This document shows, piece after piece, positions 54,014 through 63,057 of a stretch of 64,000 nucleotides of DNA (the stretch's first letter is position 1; each line of letters begins with the position of its first letter). Made by a program: the position numbers and the translations under genes. The notes under the pieces are model-generated. The model was given only the letters and a program-made list of their open reading frames with translations, did not search any database and was not told the DNA's origin. The DNA is from Pseudomonas lini (GTDB lineage: Bacteria > Pseudomonadota > Gammaproteobacteria > Pseudomonadales > Pseudomonadaceae): assembly GCF_964063345.1 (NCBI RefSeq), contig NZ_OZ061318.1, forward strand, positions 6,262,001 through 6,326,000, written 5' to 3'.

Positions 54014-54679
54014 TCATCCCGCGGTACGAAAGGTGAAGTTGATCCGCTGTTCGCCCAACTGAGGGTGATAACCCTCCTTGATCGGCAATACGCCGTGATA
54101 ACGCAAACGGTCGACGCCGCCCCAGACCACGATGTCGCCATGCAGCAGCGACACGCGTTGGCTTTTGGCGCTGCGTTCGAAGCCACCAAACAGAAACGTC
54201 GCCGACAACCCCAAGGACACCGACACAATGGGCGCCGCGTAGGAACCTTCGTCTTTGTCCTGATGCAACGACATTCTGGCACCGGGAATATAGCGGTTGA
54301 TCAGGCAGGAATCCGGTACGAAATCGATAAACCCTGCCTCTCGCGCCGCCGCTTGCGCCAGCTCGAAAAACACCTCGGGCATTTCAGGCCAGGGCAGGCC
54401 GGTCTGCGGATCGTTGCGGGTGTACTTGTAGCCGCTACGGTCGGTGGTCCAGCCCCAGGTGCCGCAACTGCTCAGTGCCACTGACATGGTAAAGCCCCCG
54501 GGCGTGACCATCTGCCGAAAAGGGGCTGCAGCCAGAACCGCCTCCAGCGCCGGCAGCAACCGGTCGAGCCAGGGCAGGGCGAAGCCTCTAAGCACGTAGG
54601 ATTGTTCGCCGATTTGCTCGCGCCTGGGTTGTTGCTCGGATTCGGCATCGGAAAACAAATCGAGGGTGATCGGGCTCAT
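54014..54679 (-). CDS. alkB: AlkB DNA oxidative demethylase
   Basis: The 221-residue Fe(II)/2-oxoglutarate dioxygenase removes methyl groups from 1-methyladenine and 3-methylcytosine. It has PFRQMVTPGGFTMSVALSSCGTWGWTTD near 60-85, the iron ligands HQD near 135 and the distal His in RYHGVLPIKEG near 193, and the oxoglutarate-binding Arg in RINFTFR. The start is the ATG at 54679 just after the upstream stop at 54684; an ATG at 54694 is also in frame. Confidence 0.92.
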   Translation of the reverse strand: MSPITLDLFSDAESEQQPRREQIGEQSYVLRGFALPWLDRLLPALEAVLAAAPFRQMVTPGGFTMSVALSSCGTWGWTTDRSGYKYTRNDPQTGLPWPEMPEVFFELAQAAAREAGFIDFVPDSCLINRYIPGARMSLHQDKDEGSYAAPIVSVSLGLSATFLFGGFERSAKSQRVSLLHGDIVVWGGVDRLRYHGVLPIKEGYHPQLGEQRINFTFRTAG

Positions 54680-54683
54680 GGGG

Positions 54684-55394
54684 TCATAGCGCATCGTGAA
54701 AGATGATTCCAAGGGTATGCCGTTTTCCACTGTGCAGGCGACTCACCCCGTGACGCATGGTCACTCGGTAGTAGCCGCGAACACCTTTTACCGGGCGCTG
54801 ATTCACAGCAAAAATCAACGCGTCGCCTTTCTTCAGGCCGATGACTTGCGGGCGTGACTGCATCCGTGGGCGTTGTTCGGTCAGCACAAATTCACCGCCG
54901 GTGAAATCTTCTCCCGGTTCTGACAGAAGAATCGCCACTTGCAGCGGGAAAACGTGTTCGCCGTACAGATCCTGATGCAAACAGTTGTAATCCTGCGGGC
55001 CGTATTGCAGCAACAAAGGTGTCGGGCGTTCCTGACCGGCGGCATGACAGCGTTGCAGAAACGCTTCGTGCGATTCGGGGAAACGGGTCGGCAGGTCCAT
55101 CGATTCGTACCAGCGATTGGCGATCGGAACCAGTCGAGGGTAGAGCGCGCTACGCAACCGGGCTACCGGATCCGGCAGCGGGTACTTGAAGTACTTGTAC
55201 TCACCACGGCCAAAACCGTGGCGAGCCATCACCACTTTCGAGCGAAAGGGTTCTGGCCGGTCGTACAGGGCGCTTATTTCATCGCAGGTCTCAGGGCTTA
55301 AAAACGACCTGATGACTGCGCAGCCATCCTGATCGAGTTGCTGCGCAAGCGCGCCCCAATCGAGGGCGTCGTTGTGAATCGGGTCGGTAAACAA
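54684..55394 (-). CDS. 2OG-Fe(II) oxygenase (prolyl-hydroxylase-like)
   Basis: The 236-residue protein has the double-stranded beta-helix iron site: NCLHQDLYGEHVFPLQVAILLSEP (HxD near 150) and RHGVSRLHSGKRHTLGIIFHDAL (distal His and Arg). It belongs to the prolyl 4-hydroxylase-like branch and is adjacent to alkB and ada, so it may serve alkylation repair. The start is set at the TTG at 55394 because AAGGAG lies nine bases upstream; the frame extends to another TTG at 55415, which would put that ribosome site inside the gene. Confidence 0.85.
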   Translation of the reverse strand: MFTDPIHNDALDWGALAQQLDQDGCAVIRSFLSPETCDEISALYDRPEPFRSKVVMARHGFGRGEYKYFKYPLPDPVARLRSALYPRLVPIANRWYESMDLPTRFPESHEAFLQRCHAAGQERPTPLLLQYGPQDYNCLHQDLYGEHVFPLQVAILLSEPGEDFTGGEFVLTEQRPRMQSRPQVIGLKKGDALIFAVNQRPVKGVRGYYRVTMRHGVSRLHSGKRHTLGIIFHDAL

Positions 55395-55521
55395 GGGTTC
55401 TGACTCCTTGACCAAAAGGTCGAGGCGGCCAGTTTAGTGAGCGTTGTGGGAGTAGACACTCCGGCGCTTGCGGTCGAATTCGAAAGGGGAGCAGACGTCC
55501 ATGTTGTCGCTCCAGATCGCA

Positions 55522-55698
55522 TTACAGCGCTTTACTCACGCTGATCTCGCTGATGACATCTTCAGTCTGGCCATGAATGACGTCGAGTGCAGCCTTGGCT
55601 TCTTCTTCCGTGCCGTTTTCCAGCTGGGCGAATTCAAAGCGGCGCTCGCCGTTGAGTTTGTATTTGATGACGTACTTGGTCGTCTGGGCCACGGTCAT
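55522..55698 (-). CDS. Small 58-residue conserved protein
   Basis: A short gene below usual ORF cut-offs. It reads MTVAQTTKYVIKYKLNGER... from the ATG at 55698 to TAA at 55522, with an acidic GTEEEAKAALDVIHGQTEDVISEISVSKAL tail. CAGGCAGGT stands just before the start. The third codon positions are GC-rich as in neighbouring genes. It follows the DUF1883 gene by 22 bases in the same direction. No function is recognised. Confidence 0.65.
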   Translation of the reverse strand: MTVAQTTKYVIKYKLNGERRFEFAQLENGTEEEAKAALDVIHGQTEDVISEISVSKAL

Positions 55699-55720
55699 AC
55701 CTGCCTGTTCTGGTGTGGGC

Positions 55721-56023
55721 TCAGCTCAGTTTCGAGCTGGAGCGACGGATAATTTTGATCGAGTGCGTCAGGCTCGGTTTGCGAGTCACGCTGATTGGAC
55801 GGCGGGTGACCATGTCGATGGTAATGTTCCAGAAACCGGTGCTCGGCGCTGTGATGCGGGCCGGGAAGGTGTCGAATGCGCCGCCGTGGTAGGTGTGACG
55901 GCCGCCATTCTTGAAACTGCGGAAATTGGCGTCGTTCATCAAGCGGATGTTGCACATTTGGGAGCACTGGATGACGACGATGTCGTCTTCGTTGAGGTGC
56001 TCGCGCTGGTGGATAAATTTCAT
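55721..56023 (-). CDS. DUF1883 domain protein
   Basis: The 100-residue product begins MKFIHQREHLNEDDIVVIQCSQMCNIRLMNDANFRSFKNGGRHTYHGGAFDTFPARITAPSTGFWNITID, the DUF1883 signature, and ends in a short basic tail. The function is unknown; the domain sometimes occurs fused to TIR domains, but here it is alone. Confidence 0.8.
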   Translation of the reverse strand: MKFIHQREHLNEDDIVVIQCSQMCNIRLMNDANFRSFKNGGRHTYHGGAFDTFPARITAPSTGFWNITIDMVTRRPISVTRKPSLTHSIKIIRRSSSKLS

Positions 56024-56235
56024 GAGGCGCCTCCAGAAGGGCTTTTTCTACAAAATCAAAACGATAGCATGGGCGATTGGCGCAGTTTATCAGCCCGAAC
56101 AGGTTATTATCCGGCTGTCGGGGTGCGCTTTGACAATTAAAAACAGTTATCCGGAATTCTATGAGCGATAAAAGCAGTGAGCCTCGGAGAAAACCAGTAT
56201 TTGAACTGTCGGAAAGTCTTTATCGGAGGATTTGT

Positions 56236-56592
56236 ATGAAATGGGGTGTTCTGGTCATGCCGTTGGCATTGACAGTGGGTGGATGTGCGAGTGTCTCGGA
56301 CATCAATGAGTCGTTGCCCACTATGAGCGTGATTTCAGGCAAAAAACCCCAAGAGTACGCGCAGTGCCTGGTCGAAAAGCTGGCCGACAGCCGTGGAGCC
56401 CTGCAAGTCGAGCCGCATAAGGAAGGCGTGCGGGTTATCGTGCCGCAGAAATTCTCGTCGGGGCCGGCAGCGGTATTTGAAATTGAAGACCGCTCTGGCG
56501 GCAGCAGCATCAAGCTGCACGAACGCATCTCCAATGTGCCTTTGCGCCCATGGGATGTGCGTAATGCTGCCACCGCGTGCATATCTGGCTGA
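56236..56592 (+). CDS. Small putative lipoprotein
   Basis: The 118-residue protein has a lipobox signal (PLALTVGGC) with the modified Cys near residue 17, followed by a beta-rich domain. GGAGGA five bases before the ATG at 56236 sets the start; an ATG at 56161 is in frame but gives a poor signal sequence. It is probably membrane-anchored. Function unknown. Confidence 0.75.
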   Translation: MKWGVLVMPLALTVGGCASVSDINESLPTMSVISGKKPQEYAQCLVEKLADSRGALQVEPHKEGVRVIVPQKFSSGPAAVFEIEDRSGGSSIKLHERISNVPLRPWDVRNAATACISG

Positions 56593-56668
56593 TAAACTAC
56601 TCCCAATCAGCATCGATGCCGTCAAAGTCGCGCTTTGACGGCATTGTCATTTCTGGAGTTTAGTCAGC

Positions 56669-56899
56669 ATGAAGCGAGAGCAGGTGCGGGAGCGCCATGC
56701 AGAGGGTCATATCTCTGCCACCCACGTGATTCAGAACCCGGCGAACCCGGGGGAGTGGATCGTGTTTTTCAAGAAAAGCGCCGGGCGCAGTTTTTTCCTG
56801 GTGGATGACAACGATGAAGTCGAGTCCTTCAGTCGCCTCGATGATTTGATCGAGACTGTGCGCGGGCTCGGGATCAAATTCGCCGAAATTCATATGTAG
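56669..56899 (+). CDS. Small conserved hypothetical protein
   Basis: The 76-residue protein (MKREQVRERHAEGHISATHVI...EWIVFFKKSAGRSFFLVDDNDEVESFSRLDDLIETVRGLGIKFAEIHM) is soluble, acidic and probably single-domain. I cannot name a family with certainty. It abuts the convergent lipoprotein gene with no gap. Confidence 0.7.
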   Translation: MKREQVRERHAEGHISATHVIQNPANPGEWIVFFKKSAGRSFFLVDDNDEVESFSRLDDLIETVRGLGIKFAEIHM

Positions 56900-57181
56900 C
56901 TACTTGCAGACCACCACCACGCTGCGATTTTTGTAGTTGCCTACATCGACGCCCAAGGTCTTGTCGCTTTCCTGGGGCGACGGTGTGCCGTCGGTACCGA
57001 CAATCCGATAGCCGGTGCCGGCGCAAGAGGCATCGGCTTTTTCGTAGCAGGTGGCCCAGGAATTGGCCTCGCCGGAGCAATCGATGCTTAACCCTTGTTC
57101 ACCATTGTCCAGGTAGGTTTTTTCAGCCGAGGCACAGCCCGTCAAGGCCAGAACTGCAAACAGCGCCAGTATCGTTTTCAT
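56900..57181 (-). CDS. Small putative lipoprotein
   Basis: The 93-residue protein has a lipobox (ALFAVLALTGCASAEKTY) with Cys near 15, then four more cysteines (SIDCSGEA, ATCYEK, ASCAGTG and the terminal VVCK) that could form two disulfides. The start at 57181 gives the best signal peptide; an ATG at 57193 is in frame. It is likely outer-membrane anchored. Function unknown. Confidence 0.75.
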   Translation of the reverse strand: MKTILALFAVLALTGCASAEKTYLDNGEQGLSIDCSGEANSWATCYEKADASCAGTGYRIVGTDGTPSPQESDKTLGVDVGNYKNRSVVVVCK

Positions 57182-57306
57182 GGAATCAGTCATCGGGAGG
57201 GGAAGGGCTGGCGCGAGGGTATAGCGAATGGCCATTTCGGTACAGATAAACCCATCACCGAGTCCCCGTTCAATGCTCGAACGGCATTTGCCGGGGCCGG
57301 TCCTGG

Positions 57307-57519
57307 TCATTTCTTGCGGCGGGGGCTCCGAGCTGGCGCTGCTTCACGGGGCGCGGCCGGGGCAGAGCGGTCGTCCTGGAACACCGCAGCCACTTCCACC
57401 GCCATCGCCTTGCTGGGCAATGGGCCGGCGACCTGTTCGCCGTGGTAATTGACTATCCACCACTGACCGTCCTCGTCCTGGCTGACCGAATAACCGTTTG
57501 CGTTTTGTGCTGCCGACAT
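57307..57519 (-). CDS. Small conserved hypothetical protein
   Basis: The 70-residue product (MSAAQNANGYSVSQDEDGQWWIVNYHGEQVAGPLPSKAMAVEVAAVFQDD...) has a short beta-rich core and an Ala/Pro/Arg tail ending RSPRRKK. Its codon pattern matches neighbouring genes. Function unknown. Confidence 0.6.
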   Translation of the reverse strand: MSAAQNANGYSVSQDEDGQWWIVNYHGEQVAGPLPSKAMAVEVAAVFQDDRSAPAAPREAAPARSPRRKK

Positions 57520-57760
57520 ATAACTGCCTCGTTGGCGGGATCAAGGCGGCCATGATACGTCAAATGCACGCAAACGGCGCTCATGGGCGTAGAGTGGGAC
57601 CGCTCGATCCGTCGATCCGTCGAACCGGAAGGCGATTGAACTATTCGCCGGTTTATTTCTCTATGATGGCAGCGGTTAGCCAGCGCGGGGCATTGTAAGG
57701 TGCACGCCGCCTGATTAGACTGCGCCGAAACTCGTACACACAGCCCTTTCAAGGACTTAT

Positions 57761-58600
57761 ATGATCAAGAAATGCTTGTTCCCAGCAGCCGGTTACGGTA
57801 CTCGCTTCCTGCCAGCGACTAAAGCCATGCCCAAAGAAATGCTGCCGGTGGTAAACAAGCCACTGATCCAGTACGGCGTCGAAGAAGCACTGGATGCCGG
57901 GTTGACCGAAATCTCCATCGTCACCGGTCGCGGCAAGCGCGCCCTGGAAGACCACTTCGACATCAGCTATGAGCTGGAAAACCAGATCAAGGGCACCGAC
58001 AAGGAAAAATACCTGGTCGGCATCCGTAAGCTGCTCGACGAGTGCTCGTTCTCCTACACTCGCCAGACCGAAATGAAAGGCCTGGGTCACGCGATTCTGA
58101 CTGGCCGTCCGCTGATCGGCGACGAACCTTTCGCCGTGGTACTGGCGGACGACTTGTGCGTCAACCTTGAAGGCGACGGCGTACTGACCCAGATGGTCAA
58201 GCTGTACAAGCAGTTCCGCTGCTCGATCGTTGCCATTCAGGAAGTCGATCCGCAAGAAACTCACAAGTACGGCGTGATTGCCGGTGAGATGATCCGCGAC
58301 GACATCTATCGCGTTCACAGCATGGTTGAAAAACCAAAGCCTGAAGATGCACCGTCGAACCTGGCGATCATCGGCCGTTACATCCTGACCCCGGACATCT
58401 TCGATCTGATCGAACAAACCGAGCCAGGCAAGGGCGGCGAAATCCAGATCACCGACGCCCTGATGAAGCAGGCACAAAACGGCTGCGTCATGGCCTACAA
58501 GTTCAAAGGCAAGCGTTTCGACTGCGGTGGCGCTGAAGGCTACATCGACGCGACCAACTTCTGCTTCGAGAACTTCTACAAGACTGGCAAGGCTTACTGA
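57761..58600 (+). CDS. galU: UTP-glucose-1-phosphate uridylyltransferase
   Basis: The 279-residue enzyme makes UDP-glucose for envelope polysaccharides. It has the nucleotidyltransferase signature FPAAGYGTRFLPATKAMPKEMLPVVNKPLIQY (residues 8-38), GLGHAI near 107, VVLADDLC near 126, and GEIQITDAL with GKRFDCGGAEGYIDAT near 225-265. It is followed by a clear terminator. Confidence 0.95.
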   Translation: MIKKCLFPAAGYGTRFLPATKAMPKEMLPVVNKPLIQYGVEEALDAGLTEISIVTGRGKRALEDHFDISYELENQIKGTDKEKYLVGIRKLLDECSFSYTRQTEMKGLGHAILTGRPLIGDEPFAVVLADDLCVNLEGDGVLTQMVKLYKQFRCSIVAIQEVDPQETHKYGVIAGEMIRDDIYRVHSMVEKPKPEDAPSNLAIIGRYILTPDIFDLIEQTEPGKGGEIQITDALMKQAQNGCVMAYKFKGKRFDCGGAEGYIDATNFCFENFYKTGKAY

Positions 58601-58624
58601 TAGCGCCTGAGCTGCTTGTACTGA

Positions 58625-58652
58625 AAAGCCACCTTCGGGTGGCTTTTTCATT
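58625..58652 (+). terminator. Terminator after galU
   Basis: AAAGCCACC - TTCG - GGTGGCTTTTTC: a 9-bp stem with a stable tetraloop and a T run. Confidence 0.85.
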
Positions 58653-58729
58653 TTCCGGCCTCACATAGTTGTCAACGCTTGCCCTAAGGGCGCCCGCAGG
58701 TATGCTGGTGGCCTGCCGAGGAGATAGAA

Positions 58730-60088
58730 ATGGCCTACGATTTTGACCTTTATGTGATTGGCGCCGGTTCCGGCGGTGTACGGGCTGCGCGATTTGCGGC
58801 CGGTTTCGGCGCGAAAGTCGCCGTGGCCGAGAGCCGCTATCTGGGCGGTACGTGTGTGAACGTCGGCTGTGTGCCGAAAAAATTGCTGGTCTATGGCGCG
58901 CACTTCGCCGAAGACTTCGAGCAGTCGCAAGGCTTCGGCTGGACCCCGGGTGAGGCGAAGTTCGACTGGGCGACGCTGATCGCCAACAAGGATCGCGAGA
59001 TCAATCGCCTGAACGGCATCTACCGCAACCTGCTGGTCAACAGCGGCGTGGCTCTGCATGAAGGCCACGCGAAAATCGTCGATCCGCATACCGTCGAGTT
59101 CGATGGCAAACGCTATACCGCCAAAAACATTCTGATTGCTACCGGTGGCTGGCCGCAGATCCCGGAGATTTCGGGGCACGAGCACGCGATCAGTTCCAAC
59201 CAGGCGTTCTTCCTCAAAGAGCTGCCCAAGCGCGTTCTGGTGGTCGGTGGTGGTTACATTGCGGTGGAGTTTGCCGGGATTTTCCACGGTCTGGGTGCCG
59301 AGACCACGCTGTTGTATCGCGGTGATCTGTTCTTGCGCGGCTTCGACGGTGCGGTGCGCAAACATTTGCAGGAAGAACTGACGAAGCGCGGCATGGACCT
59401 GCAATTCAATGCCGACATCGAGCGCATCGACAAGCAAGCCGATGGCAGCCTGAAAGCCACGCTCAAGGATGGTCGCGTACTGGAGGCGGACTGCGTGTTC
59501 TACGCCACCGGCCGGCGTCCGATGCTCGACAACCTGGGGCTGGAAAACACTGGCGTCAAGCTCGACAAGAAAGGTTTTGTCGAGGTTGACGAGCAATATC
59601 AAACCGCAGAACCATCGATCCTGGCCCTTGGCGATGTAATCGGTCGGGTGCAGCTCACGCCGGTCGCGTTGGCCGAAGGCATGGCCGTGGCGCGGCGTTT
59701 GTTCAAGCCCGAGCAATATCGCCCGGTGGATTACAAGATGATCCCGACCGCCGTGTTCAGCTTGCCGAACATCGGCACTGTCGGCCTGACCGAAGAGGAG
59801 GCGCGAGAGGCCGGGCACGATGTGGTGATTTTCGAAAGCCGTTTCCGGCCGATGAAGCTGACCCTGACCGAATGCCAGGAACGCACCTTGATGAAGCTGG
59901 TGGTGGATGCCAAGACTGACAAAGTCTTGGGCTGCCACATGGTCGGCCCGGAGGCCGGCGAGATTGTTCAGGGATTGGCAATTGCGCTGAAGGCGGGCGC
60001 GACCAAGCGCGATTTCGACGAAACCATCGGCGTGCATCCGACCGCCGCCGAAGAGTTCGTCACCATGCGTACGCCAGTCGCGGGTTAA
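58730..60088 (+). CDS. gor: Glutathione reductase
   Basis: The 452-residue FAD disulfide reductase regenerates glutathione with NADPH. It has [21 protein letters not shown] near 11, the redox pair [13 protein letters not shown] near 42, [19 protein letters not shown] near 174, ILALGDV near 296 and the catalytic His in [10 protein letters not shown] near 440. Its stop overlaps the convergent KfrA-like gene by four bases. Confidence 0.95.
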   Translation: MAYDFDLYVIGAGSGGVRAARFAAGFGAKVAVAESRYLGGTCVNVGCVPKKLLVYGAHFAEDFEQSQGFGWTPGEAKFDWATLIANKDREINRLNGIYRNLLVNSGVALHEGHAKIVDPHTVEFDGKRYTAKNILIATGGWPQIPEISGHEHAISSNQAFFLKELPKRVLVVGGGYIAVEFAGIFHGLGAETTLLYRGDLFLRGFDGAVRKHLQEELTKRGMDLQFNADIERIDKQADGSLKATLKDGRVLEADCVFYATGRRPMLDNLGLENTGVKLDKKGFVEVDEQYQTAEPSILALGDVIGRVQLTPVALAEGMAVARRLFKPEQYRPVDYKMIPTAVFSLPNIGTVGLTEEEAREAGHDVVIFESRFRPMKLTLTECQERTLMKLVVDAKTDKVLGCHMVGPEAGEIVQGLAIALKAGATKRDFDETIGVHPTAAEEFVTMRTPVAG

Positions 60089-61104
60089 TCGTCCTTGCGC
60101 GAGGCTGATGCGTCTGGCGCTGTCGCAACGACAGCGGCCAGGCGCGCGCCTTCATCCAGGCTTGCCTGCAACTTGATCAGTTCAACTTCCAGCGCTTTGT
60201 TGATGTGCGACTGCTCATCGATGTTCTGCTTGAGTGACTGACTTTCCAGCATGGCAATGCGCAAGCGTTCCTGGAGGAGGGTGCGTTCGCTGTCGATGCG
60301 GTTGACCTGTTCCAGCAGCTGATCCTGTCGGCTGTTGGTGTGCTTGAGTTGCTCTTGCGACAGGCTCAACTCGCGCAGCGTTCCGCGGTTTTCCGTCAGT
60401 AAACGCTCGTTGTCGCGATGCAGTTGGGTGATTTCATCCTGGCGTACCAGTGCGCTTTGCTGCGCCTGGCGTAACTCCATCTGAATCTGCTGCACCTGAC
60501 CTTCGTGCCGGCGCTGCTCCTGTTCGCGCTGGTCTTTAACGGCATTGCGGTAGTGTTCCAGTGCCTCGCGGGCGTGCAGGTGCTTTTCTTCCAGTGAGCG
60601 GATCTGCTCGTCCTTGTCCTGCAAGCGTAATTCGAAATCTGCCAACGCCTGGTTCAGCCCGGCGTTGCGGGTTTGCTCGCTTTGCAGCGTGGAGCGGATG
60701 TCATGCAGTTCTGCCGACTCCTGGGTCAGCGCCAGGCTTTGAATTTCGTATTGCTGCTGCAATTCGGTATTGGCCTCGCCGGCCTCATGCAGTTGGGTTT
60801 CCAGCTCTTTTCGTTGTTGCTCGAACTGTGCGCGTGCCTGGTCGATGGGTTCTTGCGCCTGTTCCTTCAGGCGTTGCGCCAGCCGCGACACCAGGCTTGT
60901 AAGCTCATCATCGATAGGCTCGGAAGGTGCTTGCGCGGGTTCGGTGCCGTCATCGAGCTCCTTCATATAGCGATGGATTGTGGTTTTTGAACCGGTATTG
61001 CCCATCTCGATCCGCACCGCATCGATACTCGGGTGTTCGCCTCGAGCGAGGATTGCCGAGCGTGCCGCCTGCACCAGTGCCTTGTTTACGCCGCCACGTG
61101 CCAT
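60085..61104 (-). CDS. KfrA-like coiled-coil DNA-binding protein
   Basis: The 339-residue protein has an N-terminal DNA-binding domain like plasmid KfrA ([47 protein letters not shown], residues 4-50) and then a coiled coil of about 250 residues rich in Gln, Glu and Leu. KfrA proteins repress their own gene and act as partition-associated filament proteins on plasmids. Here it is chromosomal, divergent from a tyrosine recombinase, with GTGGTAC palindromes in its promoter. Confidence 0.85.
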   Translation of the reverse strand: MARGGVNKALVQAARSAILARGEHPSIDAVRIEMGNTGSKTTIHRYMKELDDGTEPAQAPSEPIDDELTSLVSRLAQRLKEQAQEPIDQARAQFEQQRKELETQLHEAGEANTELQQQYEIQSLALTQESAELHDIRSTLQSEQTRNAGLNQALADFELRLQDKDEQIRSLEEKHLHAREALEHYRNAVKDQREQEQRRHEGQVQQIQMELRQAQQSALVRQDEITQLHRDNERLLTENRGTLRELSLSQEQLKHTNSRQDQLLEQVNRIDSERTLLQERLRIAMLESQSLKQNIDEQSHINKALEVELIKLQASLDEGARLAAVVATAPDASASRKDD

Positions 61105-61127
61105 GTGTTCTCCTACGATTTGATACT

Positions 61128-61161
61128 GTGGTACGTACCACTAATATGCGCAATGTACCAC
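61128..61161. promoter_or_regulatory. GTGGTAC palindrome and extra half-site
   Basis: GTGGTACGTACCAC (61128-61141) is a perfect 14-bp palindrome, and a further half site GTACCAC follows at 61155-61161. They lie between the divergent KfrA-like and recombinase genes and are probably the binding sites of the KfrA-like protein. Confidence 0.65.
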
Positions 61162-61281
61162 GACAAGAACAAAGTTAAAATCTTGCGTTTTTTCATGCGG
61201 GATATACTGGTATTACCCCGTGTGATGCGCTGTAATTCAGGTTTCATCCGCCAGTGCGGTACGTTTTCGAGAACTGAGCCC

Positions 61282-62220
61282 ATGACCGAACTGGATCGCT
61301 ACCTGCAAGCCGCCACGCGCGACAACACTCGTCGCAGCTATCGCGCGGCCATCGAGCATTTCGAAGTCAGTTGGGGCGGGTTCCTGCCGGCGACCGGCGA
61401 TAGCGTGGCACGCTATCTGGTCGCGCATGCGGGCGTGCTGTCGATCAATACGTTGAAGTTGCGCTTGTCCGCGTTGGCGCAGTGGCACAACAGTCAGGGG
61501 TTCGCCGATCCCACCAAGGCGCCCGTGGTGCGCAAAGTGTTCAAGGGCATTCGCGCGCTGCACCCAGCGCAGGAGAAACAGGCCGAGCCGTTGCAGCTTC
61601 AGCACCTGGAGCAAGTGGTGGCCTGGCTGGAGCAGGAAGCGCAAACCGCCAAGGCGCAGGGCGATCAACCGGGGTTGCTGCGGGCCAGGCGCGACACAGC
61701 GTTAATCCTGTTGGGTTTTTGGCGCGGTTTTCGTAGTGATGAGTTGTGCCGGGTACAGATTGAACATGTGCGGGCCAGCGCCGGCTCCGGCATCACCCTC
61801 TACCTGCCACGCAGCAAGAGCGACCGCGAGAACCTCGGCCAGACGTACCAGACGCCAGCCTTGCAGCGTTTATGTCCAGTGCAGGCCTATATCCAATGGA
61901 TCACTGAAGCGGCGTTGGTCCGCGGGCCGGTGTTCCGGGGTATCGACCGCTGGGGCCATTTGAGCGAGGAGGGCTTGCACGCCAATAGTGTGATCCCGTT
62001 GTTGCGCCAGGCACTGGAGCGCGCCGGTATTGCGGCCGAGCACTACACCAGTCACTCCTTGCGGCGTGGCTTTGCCACTTGGGCTCATCAAAGCGGTTGG
62101 GATTTGAAGTCGTTGATGAATTACGTGGGCTGGAAGGATATGAAGTCCGCCATGCGCTATGTTGAAGCCAGCCCGTTTATCGGGATGACCCGAATCGCTG
62201 AAAAGCCATTGGCCCTGTAG
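61282..62220 (+). CDS. Tyrosine recombinase (integrase family)
   Basis: The 312-residue protein has an N-terminal SAM-like core-binding domain (about 1-100) and a catalytic domain with the Arg in LLGFWRGFRSDEL near 152, HSLRR near 256-260, a third conserved position in the WAHQSGW segment and the nucleophilic Tyr in SAMRYVEASP near 293. The ATG at 61282 begins the conserved part. No attachment site, excisionase or phage genes are adjacent, so it is probably a resident chromosomal recombinase. Confidence 0.88.
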   Translation: MTELDRYLQAATRDNTRRSYRAAIEHFEVSWGGFLPATGDSVARYLVAHAGVLSINTLKLRLSALAQWHNSQGFADPTKAPVVRKVFKGIRALHPAQEKQAEPLQLQHLEQVVAWLEQEAQTAKAQGDQPGLLRARRDTALILLGFWRGFRSDELCRVQIEHVRASAGSGITLYLPRSKSDRENLGQTYQTPALQRLCPVQAYIQWITEAALVRGPVFRGIDRWGHLSEEGLHANSVIPLLRQALERAGIAAEHYTSHSLRRGFATWAHQSGWDLKSLMNYVGWKDMKSAMRYVEASPFIGMTRIAEKPLAL

Positions 62221-62358
62221 ATCACGTTTTCTTCTATTAATACTGTCGGCTAATAGCGAAAACCAATCAGCAGCATCAGGTTTGCCAATGAGCCAACCGG
62301 CGATCGGGTGGGTAGGATTCACTTCATCAACTTCTTAACCCCTGACGGAGAGTCATCG

Positions 62359-62922
62359 ATGCCTATCATCAACAGCCAAGTTAAACCGTTCAAAGCTACC
62401 GCCTACAAAAATGGCGACTTCGTACAAGTGTCGGACGCTGACCTGAAAGGCAAGTGGTCTGTCGTGTTCTTCTACCCAGCCGACTTCACCTTCGTTTGCC
62501 CGACCGAACTGGAAGACCTGGCTGACAACTACGACGCGTTCCAGAAACTGGGCGTCGAGATCTACAGCGTTTCCACCGATACCCACTTTGCCCACGCTGC
62601 CTGGCACAACACTTCGCCAGCCATCGGCAAAATCCAGTACACCATGATCGGCGACCCGACTCACGCTATCTCCCGCAACTTCGACGTGCTGATCGAAGAA
62701 GCTGGTCTGGCTGACCGTGGCACCTTCGTGATCAACCCTGAAGGGCAGATCAAAATCGTTGAGCTGAACGACGGCGGTGTAGGTCGTGACGCTTCCGAGC
62801 TGCTGCGCAAAATCAAGGCTGCTCAGTACGTTGCTGCTCACCCAGGCCAGGTTTGCCCAGCCAAGTGGAAAGAAGGCGAGGCCACTCTGGCTCCGTCCCT
62901 GGACCTGGTCGGCAAGATCTAA
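62359..62922 (+). CDS. ahpC: Alkyl hydroperoxide reductase, peroxiredoxin subunit
   Basis: The 187-residue typical 2-Cys peroxiredoxin has the peroxidatic Cys in [17 protein letters not shown] near 47 and the resolving Cys in [13 protein letters not shown] near 166. It detoxifies peroxides and is reduced by AhpF, encoded next. ACGGAGA precedes the ATG at 62359. An ATAG/CTAT-like inverted pair around 62233-62255 (CTATTA ... TAATAG) is a weak OxyR-site candidate. Confidence 0.95.
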   Translation: MPIINSQVKPFKATAYKNGDFVQVSDADLKGKWSVVFFYPADFTFVCPTELEDLADNYDAFQKLGVEIYSVSTDTHFAHAAWHNTSPAIGKIQYTMIGDPTHAISRNFDVLIEEAGLADRGTFVINPEGQIKIVELNDGGVGRDASELLRKIKAAQYVAAHPGQVCPAKWKEGEATLAPSLDLVGKI

Positions 62923-62983
62923 GTCTGTGACGCGCTTCACCAGGGCGGAACTCCGCACCTCCTAAGTAAGCTGCACCGCCCTC

Positions 62984-63021
62984 AAAAACGCCCGGGCGAG
63001 ATTCGCTCGGGCGTTTTTTTT
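62984..63021 (+). terminator. Terminator after ahpC
   Basis: CGCCCGGGCGA - GAT - TCGCTCGGGCG has one wobble pair and is followed by eight Ts. It lies between ahpC and ahpF, so it probably makes the ahpC message more abundant than read-through ahpCF. Confidence 0.85.
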
Positions 63022-63057
63022 CGACTTCTTTTTATCAAACACATGGAAATCGCCCGT

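Noticed and set aside
58661..60037. Long reverse frame opposite glutathione reductase
   Set aside because: An antisense shadow in high-GC DNA; gor has complete family motifs on the forward strand.
61282..62220. The tyrosine recombinase as integrase of the tRNA-Leu island
   Set aside because: It is 17 kb from the island, outside the repeats and paired with a KfrA-like gene; nothing in the sequence links it to the tRNA-Leu site.
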